A DNA stretch of 64,000 nucleotides from CBDCUC01 sp965222485 (GTDB lineage Bacteria; Pseudomonadota; Alphaproteobacteria; Rhizobiales; Hyphomicrobiaceae): positions 124,001-188,000 of the forward strand of contig CBDCUC010000030.1 of NCBI GenBank assembly GCA_965222485.1. Direction: 5' to 3'. Positions 17,511-26,700 of the stretch are shown here, piece after piece. How positions within the stretch are numbered: position 1 is the first letter of the stretch; the number at the start of each line of letters is the position of its first letter. Below the pieces are notes generated by a model, which was not told where the DNA came from, ran no database searches, and saw only the letters and a program-made list of their open reading frames with translations. Made by a program: the position numbers and the translations under genes.

Positions 17511-17762
17511 ATGGTAAGACCCGTTAAGCGATCATTTTCGATCAAGGGACATCGAACGTCGTTGTCGTTGGAGCCGGCGTTTTGGGACGCGCTTAACGAG
17601 GTTGCGGCGACAGAAAAATTCTCGATTACCGCGTTGGTGACAAAGATCGACGCAAATCGCGGTGATACCGGCCTTTCCAGCGCGGTGCGTCTGTACCTTC
17701 TCGATCATTTCCGCGAGGCCGCTGAAACGCAGCGCAGAGGTGCGACTGTCAATGTTGAGTGA
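17511..17762 (+). CDS. small ribbon-helix-helix DNA-binding domain protein
   Basis: This 83-residue protein has the RHH_4 pattern: a basic strand with KRSFSIKGHRTSLSLEPAFWDAL, the helix NEVAATEKFSITALVTKID, and the second helix SSAVRLYLLDHFREA. Such proteins are common in alphaproteobacteria; a DNA-binding role is likely, but no target is known. GAGG a few bases before ATG 17511 sets the start; the longer ORF from 17427 is unsupported. The last 76 bases of the gene plus 34 bases after it belong to a 110-base block repeated exactly at 20618-20727. Confidence 0.75.
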   Translation: MVRPVKRSFSIKGHRTSLSLEPAFWDALNEVAATEKFSITALVTKIDANRGDTGLSSAVRLYLLDHFREAAETQRRGATVNVE

Positions 17763-17796
17763 CGGTGCGTGATCGCGTTGTCGGCCCTCAAACTTG
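17687..17796 (+). repeat. 110-base direct repeat, copy 1
   Basis: The block covers the 3' end of the RHH gene and 34 bases beyond its stop. It is identical, base for base as read by eye, to 20618-20727. Flanking sequence on both sides differs between the two copies. Confidence 0.9.
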
Positions 17797-18328
17797 GAAA
17801 CACATTGAGACGATGGCGCACCATGCGACTGGGCAGCACGAGAAGTGCCGCGGCGTGCAAGTTCGATTTACAAAGTTTGCGGCTGGTGACGAGCGCTTCA
17901 ACGGATTGAAGTGCTTGGCGAATATGACTCCGCATTGTCAGTCCTTCAACAGAAGCCCGCGTTTCATCCGTCACACGTCAAGCGATCCACCCGTGCCAGG
18001 CTGCGGTGCCGCACGCGGTTGAAATGAGCATGGATGGTGGTGTTGTCCGATTTTTTCGATGATCCCATGCAGCGTGCAATGACATCCTGAGCCACTTTTG
18101 CGGCCGATCTCCACCCAGTGCTCGACCTGCCGACAAAGCTTCTGATTTGCGTCGCACAGTCCGATTTCGGTGCCGCCCGCCCTGTGAGATCGACATGGCG
18201 GAACTCGGGAACCAAACAGCAGGTGGCGTGTTAGGCACATAAGGTTTGCCCGCCCGCATGACTCCAAATGGCGTGTTACCGGCAATCAAACCGAAAATGA
18301 TTATTCACGAAATTTGGTGGAGGTTCGA
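17797..18328. other. intergenic region without a recognisable gene
   Basis: About 530 bases lie between the RHH gene and the small exported protein. Open frames on both strands (for example 17971-18285, minus) show no domain, conserved composition or ribosome site I recognise. The stretch may hold decayed coding sequence, since it lies beside a repeat and an insertion sequence. Confidence 0.5.
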
Positions 18329-18676
18329 ATGGACAGAATATTCGCAGCTATCGGAACAGCCGTGTGTGTCGTCTACTTTACGGGCGCAGCGTTGGCCGGA
18401 GAGGGCTTTGCAGGTGTCTGGAGCGTCAAGGATACAGACGGCAAGGACTTTAATATTACGCTGACCGCGGACGGCAAGGCATCGGCCGAACGGTCAGGCG
18501 AAGGCATGTCTGGCACCTGGAAAAAAGACGGCGACGCTGCGGTTATTACATGGAATTCCGGATGGACCACGAAAATTAAGAAGAGTGGTGATGGTTACGT
18601 CAAGAGCGCCTATGGCAAAGGTGTACCACTGGACGGCGAGCCGACGAACACATCAGCCGCAAAAATGGTCAAGTGA
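18329..18676 (+). CDS. small exported protein of unknown function
   Basis: This 115-residue protein has a clear signal peptide (MDRIFAAIGTAVCVVYFTGA, cut near ALA). A compact, beta-rich mature domain of about 90 residues follows, with alternating strands (GVWSVKDTDGKDFNITLTADG, GTWKKDGDAAVITWNSGWTT) and a tail ending AAKMVK. The pattern resembles a small lipocalin-like or beta-sandwich domain, but I do not recognise a named family. GGAGG just before ATG 18329 sets the start. It is followed 71 bases later by a small cytochrome c gene on the same strand, so both products go to the periplasm. Confidence 0.7.
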   Translation: MDRIFAAIGTAVCVVYFTGAALAGEGFAGVWSVKDTDGKDFNITLTADGKASAERSGEGMSGTWKKDGDAAVITWNSGWTTKIKKSGDGYVKSAYGKGVPLDGEPTNTSAAKMVK

Positions 18677-18747
18677 GCTGCTGCCGCGAGAATTTTGACC
18701 GCGCAACATAACTTACGTCGCAGGGATACTCTTTCGGAGGTGAAGAC

Positions 18748-19122
18748 ATGTACCGGCTCGCAATTCTCCTGACCCTCATGGTCTATTTTACCGCCCCGTC
18801 CAACGCTGACACCGCAAATGAGGAAAACAGGGTCATCTTCAACACCTATTGCGGCACCTGCCACAGGGTCGAGGAAGGTGACCACCGGCTGGGTCCGTCC
18901 TTGTATGGGATCTTTGGCCGTGAAGCCGGCAAAGCCACCGGCTATGGCGGCTACTCGGGAAGTCTGACGGGCCTAACGTGGGACGAGGAAACACTGGACA
19001 AATTCATGGCCGATCCAAAAGCAGTTGCATCGGGTACAACCATGATCTTCCCTCCCCTCACCGATCCCGAACCGAGAAAGAAGATCATCGAGTATCTGAA
19101 ATCCGCAAGCGCGCCCAAATAG
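18748..19122 (+). CDS. small periplasmic cytochrome c
   Basis: This 124-residue class I cytochrome c has a signal peptide (MYRLAILLTLMVYFTAPSNA), the heme motif CGTCH at C35-C38-H39 and a likely axial methionine M99 in TTMIFPPL. The GPSLYGIFGREAGKATGY segment between them is typical of small soluble cytochromes c2/c550 that shuttle electrons in the periplasm. The partner enzyme is not in this window. GGAGG lies before the ATG. The gene sits upstream of the insertion sequence at 19295 and is intact. Confidence 0.88.
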   Translation: MYRLAILLTLMVYFTAPSNADTANEENRVIFNTYCGTCHRVEEGDHRLGPSLYGIFGREAGKATGYGGYSGSLTGLTWDEETLDKFMADPKAVASGTTMIFPPLTDPEPRKKIIEYLKSASAPK

Positions 19123-19294
19123 TGTTAATCTGCGTCACCTTGCCCGTTGGATGTGCTGCGGCAGCTGATCGTTGTTGGCGCAAAAACGCGTGGCCTTACG
19201 TGTGATGCGCGCCACGTTCGCCAGCGGTGCCTCGCCACTCCACTCAATAAGGAGAACGGTGACATCGCGCTGGGTAACGTGGTGCGCTCAATGG

Positions 19295-19320
19295 TGACCT
19301 GCGCCCCGACTTCCATCCAG
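19295..19320. repeat. left terminal inverted repeat of the insertion sequence
   Basis: The first 14 bases, TGACCTGCGCCCCG, match the reverse complement of the right end exactly. Weaker matching continues through TTCC-TCCAG after a one-base gap. Confidence 0.88.
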
Positions 19321-20223
19321 TCAGAGTGAGAGTCCTGGGTTGAAATCGTGCCCTTTGCCAGCCGTTTCGGCAAGAGCAAAATATTGGATCCTGAACTCCT
19401 CCGGTGTCTGGTCGGCGAGCGCCGAATGCGGCCGCACGCGGTTGTAATCGGCTCGCCAGTCCGCAAGTAGTAACCTGGCCTCCGTGAGCGTTGAGAATGC
19501 CGTCTCGTTCAAGCACTCATCACGCAATCGACCGATAAAACTCTCGGCAAAAGCATTCTGCTGTGGCTTGCCGGGCGCAATGTAGTGCCAGTCGACGGAC
19601 CGCCCTTGGGCCCATTTCAGGATTGCCATGCTGGTGAACTCCGTGCCGTTGTCGGAAACGCATATCTCGGGCTTGGCTCTGCGCTGCGCAATGATCTGGT
19701 CGAGTTCACGGGCAACGCGTGCACCAGACAGCGACGTGTCGGCGATGAGGCCAAGGCACTCGCGGGTGCAATCATCAACCACCACGAGGACGCGGAATCG
19801 CCGGCCATCCGTAAAGCCGTCAGAAGCGAAGTCCATCGACCAGCGAACATTCGGGCCGGTTGGTAATTTGAGCGGTGCCCGGGTGCCGAGCGCACGCTTG
19901 CGCCCGCCGCGCTTCCTCACCTGCAGACCTTCCTCACGGTAGAGCCGGCGGAAGCGCTTGTGGTTCATCTGCACGCCTTCACGGCGAAGCAGGATCAACA
20001 GACGCCGGTAGCCGAAGCGACGCCGTTCACTGGCAAGCTCACAAATACGCCGCCGGTGAACGGCGTCGCAGGCACGACGGCTGCGGTAGCGCACCATCGA
20101 CCGATCCGCTTGCAGGACGGAGCAGGCGCGGCGCTCGGAAACCTCAAAGGTTGAGACCAGATGCGCCACTGCCTGCCGCTTAGCTGCCGGCGTCACCACT
20201 TTCGGCTGTTGACGTCCTTTAGC
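19321..20223 (-). CDS. IS3-family transposase OrfB (DDE integrase domain)
   Basis: This is the catalytic part of the transposase. After a helix-turn-helix-like region (AKRQAVAHLVSTFEVSERRACSVLQ) and an HTH_21 segment (RRRFGYRRLLILLRREG), the integrase core shows the DDE residues in WSMDFASDGF, CVSDNGTEF and AFAESFIGRLRDE. No good start codon exists at the beginning of the real domain. As in other IS3 elements, it is probably made as an OrfAB fusion by -1 frameshifting near 20218-20224, within the overlap with orfA. Open frame continues upstream to 20379, but that part is a shadow of orfA. Confidence 0.9.
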   Translation of the reverse strand, partial: AKGRQQPKVVTPAAKRQAVAHLVSTFEVSERRACSVLQADRSMVRYRSRRACDAVHRRRICELASERRRFGYRRLLILLRREGVQMNHKRFRRLYREEGLQVRKRGGRKRALGTRAPLKLPTGPNVRWSMDFASDGFTDGRRFRVLVVVDDCTRECLGLIADTSLSGARVARELDQIIAQRRAKPEICVSDNGTEFTSMAILKWAQGRSVDWHYIAPGKPQQNAFAESFIGRLRDECLNETAFSTLTEARLLLADWRADYNRVRPHSALADQTPEEFRIQYFALAETAGKGHDFNPGLSL

Positions 20224-20459
20224 ATGGCGTTGTCGAGCGACAGATCCGCAACGAGCTGCTTCAGTCGCACGTTCTCGTCTTCCAGCGCCTTCAGTCGCTT
20301 GGCGTCGGAGACATCCATGCCGCCGAACTTCGCTTTGTACTTGTAGAAGCTCGCGGGGCTGATGTTGTGCTTGCGGCACACCTCCGCTGTCGGCACACCG
20401 GCTTCGTGCTCCTTCAAGATCGAGATGATCTGCTCTTCTGAAAACCTGCTCTTACGCAT
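20193..20459 (-). CDS. IS3-family transposase OrfA
   Basis: This 88-residue protein has the IS407-type OrfA pattern. The helix-turn-helix begins MRKSRFSEEQIISILKEHE and continues VCRKHNISPASFYKYKAKFGG. A leucine zipper (RLKALEDENVRLKQLVADL) follows, and the end is NAMLKDVNSRKW. It binds the terminal repeats and provides the first part of the frameshifted OrfAB transposase. The overlap with orfB is about 30 bases of real coding sequence. Confidence 0.92.
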   Translation of the reverse strand: MRKSRFSEEQIISILKEHEAGVPTAEVCRKHNISPASFYKYKAKFGGMDVSDAKRLKALEDENVRLKQLVADLSLDNAMLKDVNSRKW

Positions 20460-20498
20460 CGTCCGTCTCCTTCTTAAGGCTACGGACTCTACCCAAAT

Positions 20499-20525
20499 CT
20501 GGAGGAAATTACGGGGCGCAGGTCA
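20499..20525. repeat. right terminal inverted repeat of the insertion sequence
   Basis: On the plus strand it ends CGGGGCGCAGGTCA, the exact complement of the left end's first 14 bases. It is followed by the target duplicate ATGG. Confidence 0.88.
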
Positions 20526-20693
20526 ATGGGATTGCAGCTGCGCGAGAGTTTTCCAATATCGCTGCGGTGACACGAATTGACGCGAGCCGCGGCGGACACC
20601 CGTCGTACCGGTGCGGCGCGTCTGTACCTTCTCGATCATTTCCGCGAGGCCGCTGAAACGCAGCGCAGAGGTGCGACTGTCAATGTTGAGTGA
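20526..20693 (+). pseudogene. second ribbon-helix-helix gene, broken by the insertion sequence and a frameshift
   Basis: Read with the duplicate ATGG collapsed, the sequence before the element (ending ...GCTCA) joins to GGGATTGCAGCTG and encodes ALNGIAAAREF-SNIAAVTRIDASRGG. This closely resembles ALNEVAATEKFSITALVTKIDANRG of the intact RHH protein at 17511. A frameshift near 20600-20617 then changes frame, and the end encodes RLYLLDHFREAAETQ exactly as in the intact gene. The upstream half, before 19291, is too decayed to follow. This is a dead paralogue, disrupted by the insertion. Confidence 0.7.
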
Positions 20694-20727
20694 CGGTGCG
20701 TGATCGCGTTGTCGGCCCTCAAACTTG
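20618..20727 (+). repeat. 110-base direct repeat, copy 2
   Basis: Identical to 17687-17796. It begins 3 codons before RLYLLDH and ends 34 bases after the stop codon, at CTCAAACTTG. Upstream the two copies are clearly diverged, so the identical block was exchanged or copied more recently than the original gene duplication. Confidence 0.9.
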
Positions 20728-20795
20728 ATGGGACGTTGGGGCGATGTAGTCGGTTGGGATGGGGCAGACCCAGACACCCGATCATCACCGAACGA

Positions 20796-22016
20796 TTATG
20801 GCAACAATGCTTCGCCGAAGAAGAATCTCGGTTGTCCGAATTCAGTGTCTAAGCCGTAGATGCCATTGAGGCTCATGACGTTGTCAACACCCAGATCTTG
20901 AACGTGTTCGCGACTCTGACCTAGGAGGCTGGAATTCTCGGCTGCTCCCAAAGCCATCCGGAATCTCACGCCACCCTCGAAGTAGTCGACTTCGGTCGAA
21001 CGTGTAAAGCTGGTGGAAGAGAAAAAACCCGCAAAAAAGCCTCTACCCCTGACGCTGGTTGACAGCTCCTGGCGCCCCTCGGTCCTAACATAATTTCCAA
21101 AGATCGACACACTGAGGGGTGACTGCTCAACTTGCCAACGACTTTCCAGCCCAAGTCGAAGAACTTCCGCACGTAAGGTGTTAATGCTGCGCTGCGACGC
21201 GATTAGGGGTGTTGCAGGCGTTGTTTCCACCTCCCTGGTGTCTGCGTCGCCATAGCCCGCATCAAAAAGGACGGCCCAGTCCGGTGTCAGAAAGGCCTCG
21301 GCGGAGGCAGCTACATACCAGCTATCCAAATCCACCTCGCCGTCGCCTATTCCCCCGTTGACGCGGACGTTGACGGGCCTGTTAAAAACGGATGTGAAGA
21401 GCCCGCCAGAAAGACCGAATGTTCGTGCATTCGCTTCTTCGTTACGCCCGGCGGCAACAAAGCCTCCCAGAAAACCGAGGGCAGGATCATGTGCATAGGC
21501 CCCTACGAGACCGGTGAGACTTAAAGCGTCGCCACCGCCCACTTTCCCGGAAATAGCATCACGATCTGAATCCGTTACGACACCATTTTGGCGGGCCACA
21601 GAGTTAGTAGACACCGAAAAGCTTATATCGTCAGCATGCCATTTCCGCCCCGATGCGCTCGCTTGAAATCGCACTTGAGGGCCAGCAGGTGCCCCAAATA
21701 TCGCAAACTCCGTGATGGCCTTACCAGACAACGCATAACCATCTGTATCGAAATTGAGGAACTGCTCTAACTGTTGTGAGAATGTTGTTCCAGGTATGCG
21801 TGTCTCCAAGCTCGCCTGGCCAGCAAGCTCTTGTTCAACCTGGAAACCGGCGGCACCGCCGCTCAACAGGATGCGGACCGGCGATGGCCCTTCAGCCCTG
21901 ACATGGGAAATCGAGATACACAAAAGAATAAGTGCAGCAGATGTTCGTGCGACGGCCGCTACGGGTCCAAGACGAAAGACACGACCGAGACATACACGAC
22001 GCTCAAGATGGCTCAT
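20796..22016 (-). CDS. exported protein, predicted outer-membrane beta-barrel, function unknown
   Basis: This protein of about 406 residues has an N-terminal hydrophobic signal (VARTSAALILLCISISHVRA). The C-terminal half has amphipathic strand-turn-strand repeats typical of outer-membrane barrels (FGLSGGLFTSVFNRPVNVRVNGGIGDG, WYVAASAEAFLTPDWAVLFDAGYGDAD, LSVSIFGNYVRTEG). It ends in a hydrophobic/aromatic stretch but not in the classic terminal phenylalanine. The N-terminal half (ISFSVSTNSVARQNG, SDRDAISGKVGGGD) is polar and glycine-rich. I do not recognise a named family. The start is uncertain: ATG 22016 best fits the signal peptide, while the frame is open to 22079. Confidence 0.55.
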   Translation of the reverse strand: MSHLERRVCLGRVFRLGPVAAVARTSAALILLCISISHVRAEGPSPVRILLSGGAAGFQVEQELAGQASLETRIPGTTFSQQLEQFLNFDTDGYALSGKAITEFAIFGAPAGPQVRFQASASGRKWHADDISFSVSTNSVARQNGVVTDSDRDAISGKVGGGDALSLTGLVGAYAHDPALGFLGGFVAAGRNEEANARTFGLSGGLFTSVFNRPVNVRVNGGIGDGEVDLDSWYVAASAEAFLTPDWAVLFDAGYGDADTREVETTPATPLIASQRSINTLRAEVLRLGLESRWQVEQSPLSVSIFGNYVRTEGRQELSTSVRGRGFFAGFFSSTSFTRSTEVDYFEGGVRFRMALGAAENSSLLGQSREHVQDLGVDNVMSLNGIYGLDTEFGQPRFFFGEALLP

Positions 22017-22694
22017 GTCACAATACCCAACCATTAACGCGAGATACCCTGGAATGGGGTACACATAACTTTGGTTCACTAGTGAGCAGAAATATCACGG
22101 AATGGCATTGTTGGACCTTGGCTGAGTGGCTTCGCCGCCACGAAGTGGTTGCCGCGTGGTATTGCAGCAACAGACGTCCCTGAATTGTCGCTTTTTTTTG
22201 GAGCTATCGTTTTATGTGCCTGTGGATGGCCCCTTAAGAAATACGTTTCGAGGTGCGGGGCCGACATGCCGGTTCGCGATAACGAGGCATTACCGGGCGG
22301 CTTTGCACGACGTTGAAAAAATCAAGTATGCCAAGTCCGGCAAACGATCAGCAGGCGCGGCCGACACCGACGGATGTGATGTTGGCTTTGGCCTTAGCAA
22401 CAGAAACACGGCACTACTTTGTTTGGTTCGTCCCTCAGGTGCAGAAGAAATCTTGGCGAGCCATCAGGGCCGTTCGGAGCCTTGAAGCAGATGTGCTGCT
22501 CAAGGTGATACGGCGTACTCGTGTTTGTGGAGGCTTAACGGGCTAACGGAGGAATGACGAACGCGGCTGTCCCAACAACGTTTGCTGCACCAAGGTGCAT
22601 GGGCTAATTCCAAGCAATTCCTTGTGAAAGCTGGACCCTAAACGATAACCTCTCCCTATCGCAGCAAGGCATGCCTTCAAGAAAAGGAAGAAAT
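22017..22694. other. divergent intergenic region, no gene recognised
   Basis: About 680 bases lie between the barrel gene (minus) and the SDR gene (plus). Short open frames, such as 22313-22546 starting at TTG, show no domain and poor ribosome sites. Promoters for both flanking genes must lie here. Composition looks less GC-rich than the core genes, for instance a run of eight T near 22192. Confidence 0.45.
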
Positions 22695-23489
22695 ATGGAC
22701 TACAAGTTGAAGGGCAAGCGTGCCCTGGTAACCGGATCGTCGAAGGCGGTAGGGATTGGCCGAGCAACAGCCAACCTGCTTGCTGCAGAGGGTGCACATG
22801 TCATTCTGCATGGTCGGTCAAAAAAAGCCTTGGAGCCTGCCCTAGAGAGCCTTCCATCAGCATCGATGGTGATCGGCGATCTCTCCAACCAAGCAGGGAT
22901 GGACGACGTCATCTCACAAGTCGAAGCGATCGGTCCTGTCGACATACTCGTCAACAACGCTGCGACCTTCGAACCGAAGGATTTCTTCGATATTCCCTAT
23001 GATGAATGGGTCTATTTTTTTGAAACCAACGTGATGTCTGGCGTCTGGCTTTCTCGTGCGCTCATGCCTGGCATGCTTAAACGAGACTGGGGGCGCATCC
23101 TGTTCATTGCAAGTGAATCGGCCGTCAATATTCCCGTTGAGATGATTCACTACGGCATGACCAAAACGGCACAGCTCGCCATTTCACGCGGATTGTCCGA
23201 AAAAACGAAGGGTACCAACGTTACCGTAAACGCGGTCATGCCTGGACCGACGATGACCGATGGTGTTGATATCTTCCTCGATGACTTCGCTCAAACCCAA
23301 GGGATCGACAAGGACAAGTTTGTAAGTGAAACCTTCTTCCGCGAGGCGCGACCATCCTCGCTATTGCAGCGCTTCACAACTCCAGAAGAGGTGGCGCACA
23401 TGATCGTTTATCTATGCTCCCCGCTATCGAGCGCCACCAACGGCTCCGCGCTCCGTGTCGACGGCGGTGTCGTGAAATCCGCTTTTTGA
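22695..23489 (+). CDS. SDR-family NAD(P)-dependent oxidoreductase
   Basis: This 264-residue classical short-chain dehydrogenase has the cofactor loop TGSSKAVGIGRA (about residues 14-25), NNAA at about 88-91, and the catalytic Ser...Tyr-X3-Lys (IASESAVNIP and YGMTK). The C-terminal DGG is also present. The arginine/serine pattern after the second strand (HGRSKK) suggests NADP preference, but this is only inference. The substrate cannot be told from sequence. GGAAGA before ATG 22695 sets the start. It stands alone between two minus-strand genes in the accessory stretch. Confidence 0.87.
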   Translation: MDYKLKGKRALVTGSSKAVGIGRATANLLAAEGAHVILHGRSKKALEPALESLPSASMVIGDLSNQAGMDDVISQVEAIGPVDILVNNAATFEPKDFFDIPYDEWVYFFETNVMSGVWLSRALMPGMLKRDWGRILFIASESAVNIPVEMIHYGMTKTAQLAISRGLSEKTKGTNVTVNAVMPGPTMTDGVDIFLDDFAQTQGIDKDKFVSETFFREARPSSLLQRFTTPEEVAHMIVYLCSPLSSATNGSALRVDGGVVKSAF

Positions 23490-23792
23490 ACTCGCAATCC
23501 CGATGTTGGCGGAAAGGTGCATTGAGCGATGCAAATGGTGCATTTCTCCATTCGTCGTTTAAGTGTCTTTTGCGCCGCCGGGTTGTTTTCTGCATTCATG
23601 TTGCTGCGGACATGTCAGGCTCGCAAGGTCAATTCAGCGGCGCGACTGTGGTTGCAACATTAGGGAGTTGGCAGAGACCAGTTTTTTGTTAGGTGGAATG
23701 CGCGCGACTGACACGACCACGCTCCGCCCAACAATTGATCACGGGTGGGTGCCGAATGTCAGCAGAGGTCCAAGGGGCGAATCCCCGGCGGC

Positions 23793-26700
23793 CTACATGC
23801 CGAACTGCTTTTGAAAGATGTCGTTGACCGACTCGTACTTTTTGGGCCGTTTCCGCCGCCGTTTCCGCCGAGGTTTTGCAGGCGCAGCTTCGGTTGCCTC
23901 ATCAGGGGCCGCGCCGTCCACCAATTCCTGTTGATCCGAAGCTTGTACTTGAGCCTGGTCGGGCGGCGGCGCGTTCGGGTCGATCGTTATTTCTTCCCCA
24001 GATGGGACTTGAGATGGGTCTTCGGGAGCGGTGCCCAATGCGTCAGGCTGCTCGGCCTCTCGCATTCGTTCTAATTCACGCTGCCGTTCCAACTCGCGTT
24101 GACGCTCAAGTTCGCGCTGTCGTTCCCGCTCGCGCTGTCGGGCGGCGGCCTCTTCGTCCAGTTTGCGCAGCCTCTCCAGTTCCTCGACGTTGCGCTCCAT
24201 ACGCCTGACCGTCAGTTCTCGCTGGAGGGCATCGATCTGTAAATTGGGTTGCAGTTTTGCGACCTGGGACAGTGGACCGTAATACCCGAGCGACACTGCT
24301 GGCCAGCTACGCTTTTTGTTTTTTGCTTTGGCCGTCAGGCGCCATCGGCTGTTCACGATGAGTTTGTCAAGGTCCACGGTTACGGCCAGCCGCGTTTCGC
24401 CGGCCTTGTTCGTTGCGGTCAGATCTTCGATCTGCACGGCGCCATCCGCAATGGTGAGCGAAAGTGTGCGTGCACCCAAGTCGAGCCGGCCGTTTCTTAG
24501 CGCCATTGCCAGGGCTCGCTTCAATTCGTCACCTTCAGGTTCAATGTCACCTGAAAGAACGGCGTTGGCGGTTTGGCTCACGGCCTCAGGAGACATACCG
24601 GCGATACTGCTCTTGGAAAGTTTTATGGTGCCCTGGCCGGTCATGATGGAAGCCAAGGCGCGCGGGCTCAGCGCGCGTCCTGAGAAGGTGAGGTCAAGGT
24701 CCGCCGACCCGGTGGTGGCTTTGGCACGCGTGTTGCCTTCTTTGGAAGGCGCAGCGGCTTTATCGTTGTCGCCTTCCTTTGATCGCCGGGCTGGAACGGG
24801 GGCGGGTACGCCTTCGGGTGCGGCAGCGATATTGGTCGAAGGAGTTTGGGCGGTGCCTAATGGCGCCGCAGAGGCGCCTGCAACATCCCGCAGTTGCGCG
24901 CCAGCAACTTTGAGGGTGCCCTTGACGTCGATACCAGCACTTGCTTGCGCCAAGTCCAAGGTTGCGTCAATCGTTCCGCCCAGTGCGCGGCCGCTCAATT
25001 TCTTCACATCGACGCGGTCGGGGCCGAGGATGGCTTCGATACTGCTGGAGTGCATGGCCATACCGGGTGCAACGATGAGTTTGTGAACCTTGACGTTGAG
25101 CGTGCCGGTGAGACCCGCTAGAGCGTCGAAGTCGAACATCTTGTCGGGAAACACGGGTGCGGCTGTGAGGCGAGGTGTCTCGGCATCGCTCGGTGTCACA
25201 TCGTCGGGGTTGGCCTGGCTGTTTGCCGAGGCGTCTTTTGCAGCTCCGGTTTCACCACTGCCTTGCTGATCGGCGGGCGTCGCCGTGTCGGAACCGGCCT
25301 GAGCGGCGGATGATCGTGCGGAAAGCAGTGGCGATAGCAGCGCTGGCAATGATGCCTGTGCGACAATGAGATCGGCAGAGACGTTCAGCGGAGTGTTGTC
25401 GTCTTCCGCTGCTTTCAGGGCGATGGTTCCGCCCAGTCGCGATTGCCCGATTAACAGATCGCGTGGGGCAAATGTCAGTTCGTTGTCCCTGATGGTGAGT
25501 GCCACGGAGCCTTTCATTGGCGTTCCAGCCGCGCCTTCGCCGATAGGTAGCCCGACGAGTGCCAGGATGTCGGTGCTGTCGCTTGCGTCGATGGCAACAT
25601 TGCCGCCTTCACTCTCCAAGCCGGAGTCACCGGTGCGGAACCGGCCGCGATAGGTAACGGAGAGACCTTCGCCCTTCATTTCGATCAGTCCCGCCATACC
25701 GGCGTCCGGCGTCCCGATAGCTTTGATCAATCCGCGTCCGGCGCGTGCCGTGCGTCGTGTGTTGCGAGATGATGAGCGCGCATTGAGTAACTGTTCGAAG
25801 ATGCGCGTAATGTCGGGATTTTGAAACGAAGCAGTTATGTCGGCGTGTGATGTGCGCCAGGCTGCCATGCCGCCGCCAAGTTGCATGTTTGCAACCATAC
25901 GGCCATTTTGAACAGTACCGTCCACATCAATGTTCGTCGCATTCTTCTTGTTGTCTGCAAGGCGCATCACACCGGCCAGTCGCAGTGGTGCAAATCGGCG
26001 TGCGCGTTCTTTCAGTGCGTTGGTGCTAGCGTCACCGGACAACATCTCGATGGCTTCCTCAATGGCCTCTGCGTCACTTGCAGCCACGATCCAATTGACA
26101 ATACCCTTGGGTTGATCTGTTTCGAGTGAAAGTTGTCCATCGAGCTCCAGCTCCAGACCAGACTTTGTCTTGAGCTCGATATGCGGAATGGTGATAACAC
26201 CATTCGCAAGTGTGATGTCAGCGGCAACGTCGCGAAAGGCGGGGCCATCGCTGGTCAATACACCGGCCTTGATGCGCAGTGACAGGTTGTCGTCTGCTCG
26301 ACGCAGCCAATTTGGCTGCCCCAACGATGCCGGCGATTTTTCCGATGCGTCGTCCGGGGATGTTTGGGCGGCTGTACTAGATGCGGGCTTAAACATCTTT
26401 GCGAGGTCTGAAAGATTGATACGCTCAAGGCCAAACCATCGCGTGTCGACTTCGTGACCTTCCAATACGATTGCAATTTTCCGCGTCTTGGTGTCGGCAA
26501 GTGTCAGGCTGCCGCGGACCGGAATGCCGGCGAGTTCTGCACTGGCTTGCGACAGGCGCACCATATTTTTTGCTAGTTTGAGATTTCCAGAAAGAGAAAA
26601 CGGCCGGTCCGTGAAACCTGAGATTGCGGTCTGGTTTGCGAGTGCCCACTTTGCTATCCGCGATGCGCTCGGCCCACCGAGAAAAACCGGTCCGGAGAAT

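Larger units (their letters stand above)
19295..20525 (-). mobile_element. complete IS3-family insertion sequence (IS407 group) with 4-bp target duplication
   Basis: This 1231-base element has imperfect terminal inverted repeats that begin TGACCTGCGCCCCG at both ends. It is flanked by ATGG on each side (19291-19294 and 20526-20529). A 4-bp target duplication and TG...CA ends are typical of the IS407 group. The two overlapping genes orfA and orfB are intact on the minus strand. It is inserted within a second, degenerate RHH gene. The clean duplication and intact frames point to a recent and possibly still active insertion. No second copy lies in the window. Confidence 0.93.

Noticed and set aside
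16573..17511. 312-residue minus-strand frame opposite the second L,D-transpeptidase
   Set aside because: No recognisable domain, fully opposite a strong YkuD gene.
17971..18285. 104-residue minus-strand frame in the gene-poor stretch
   Set aside because: Histidine/cysteine-rich with no family resemblance or ribosome site; kept as unexplained sequence instead of a gene.
22110..22170. tRNA-like stretch GGCTGAGTGGCTTCG
   Set aside because: Only a D-arm-like string; no matching acceptor, anticodon or T-arm could be folded.
24316..25086. 256-residue plus-strand frame inside AsmA
   Set aside because: Antisense to a well-supported protein, low complexity in S/A/R/P, no ribosome site or domain.
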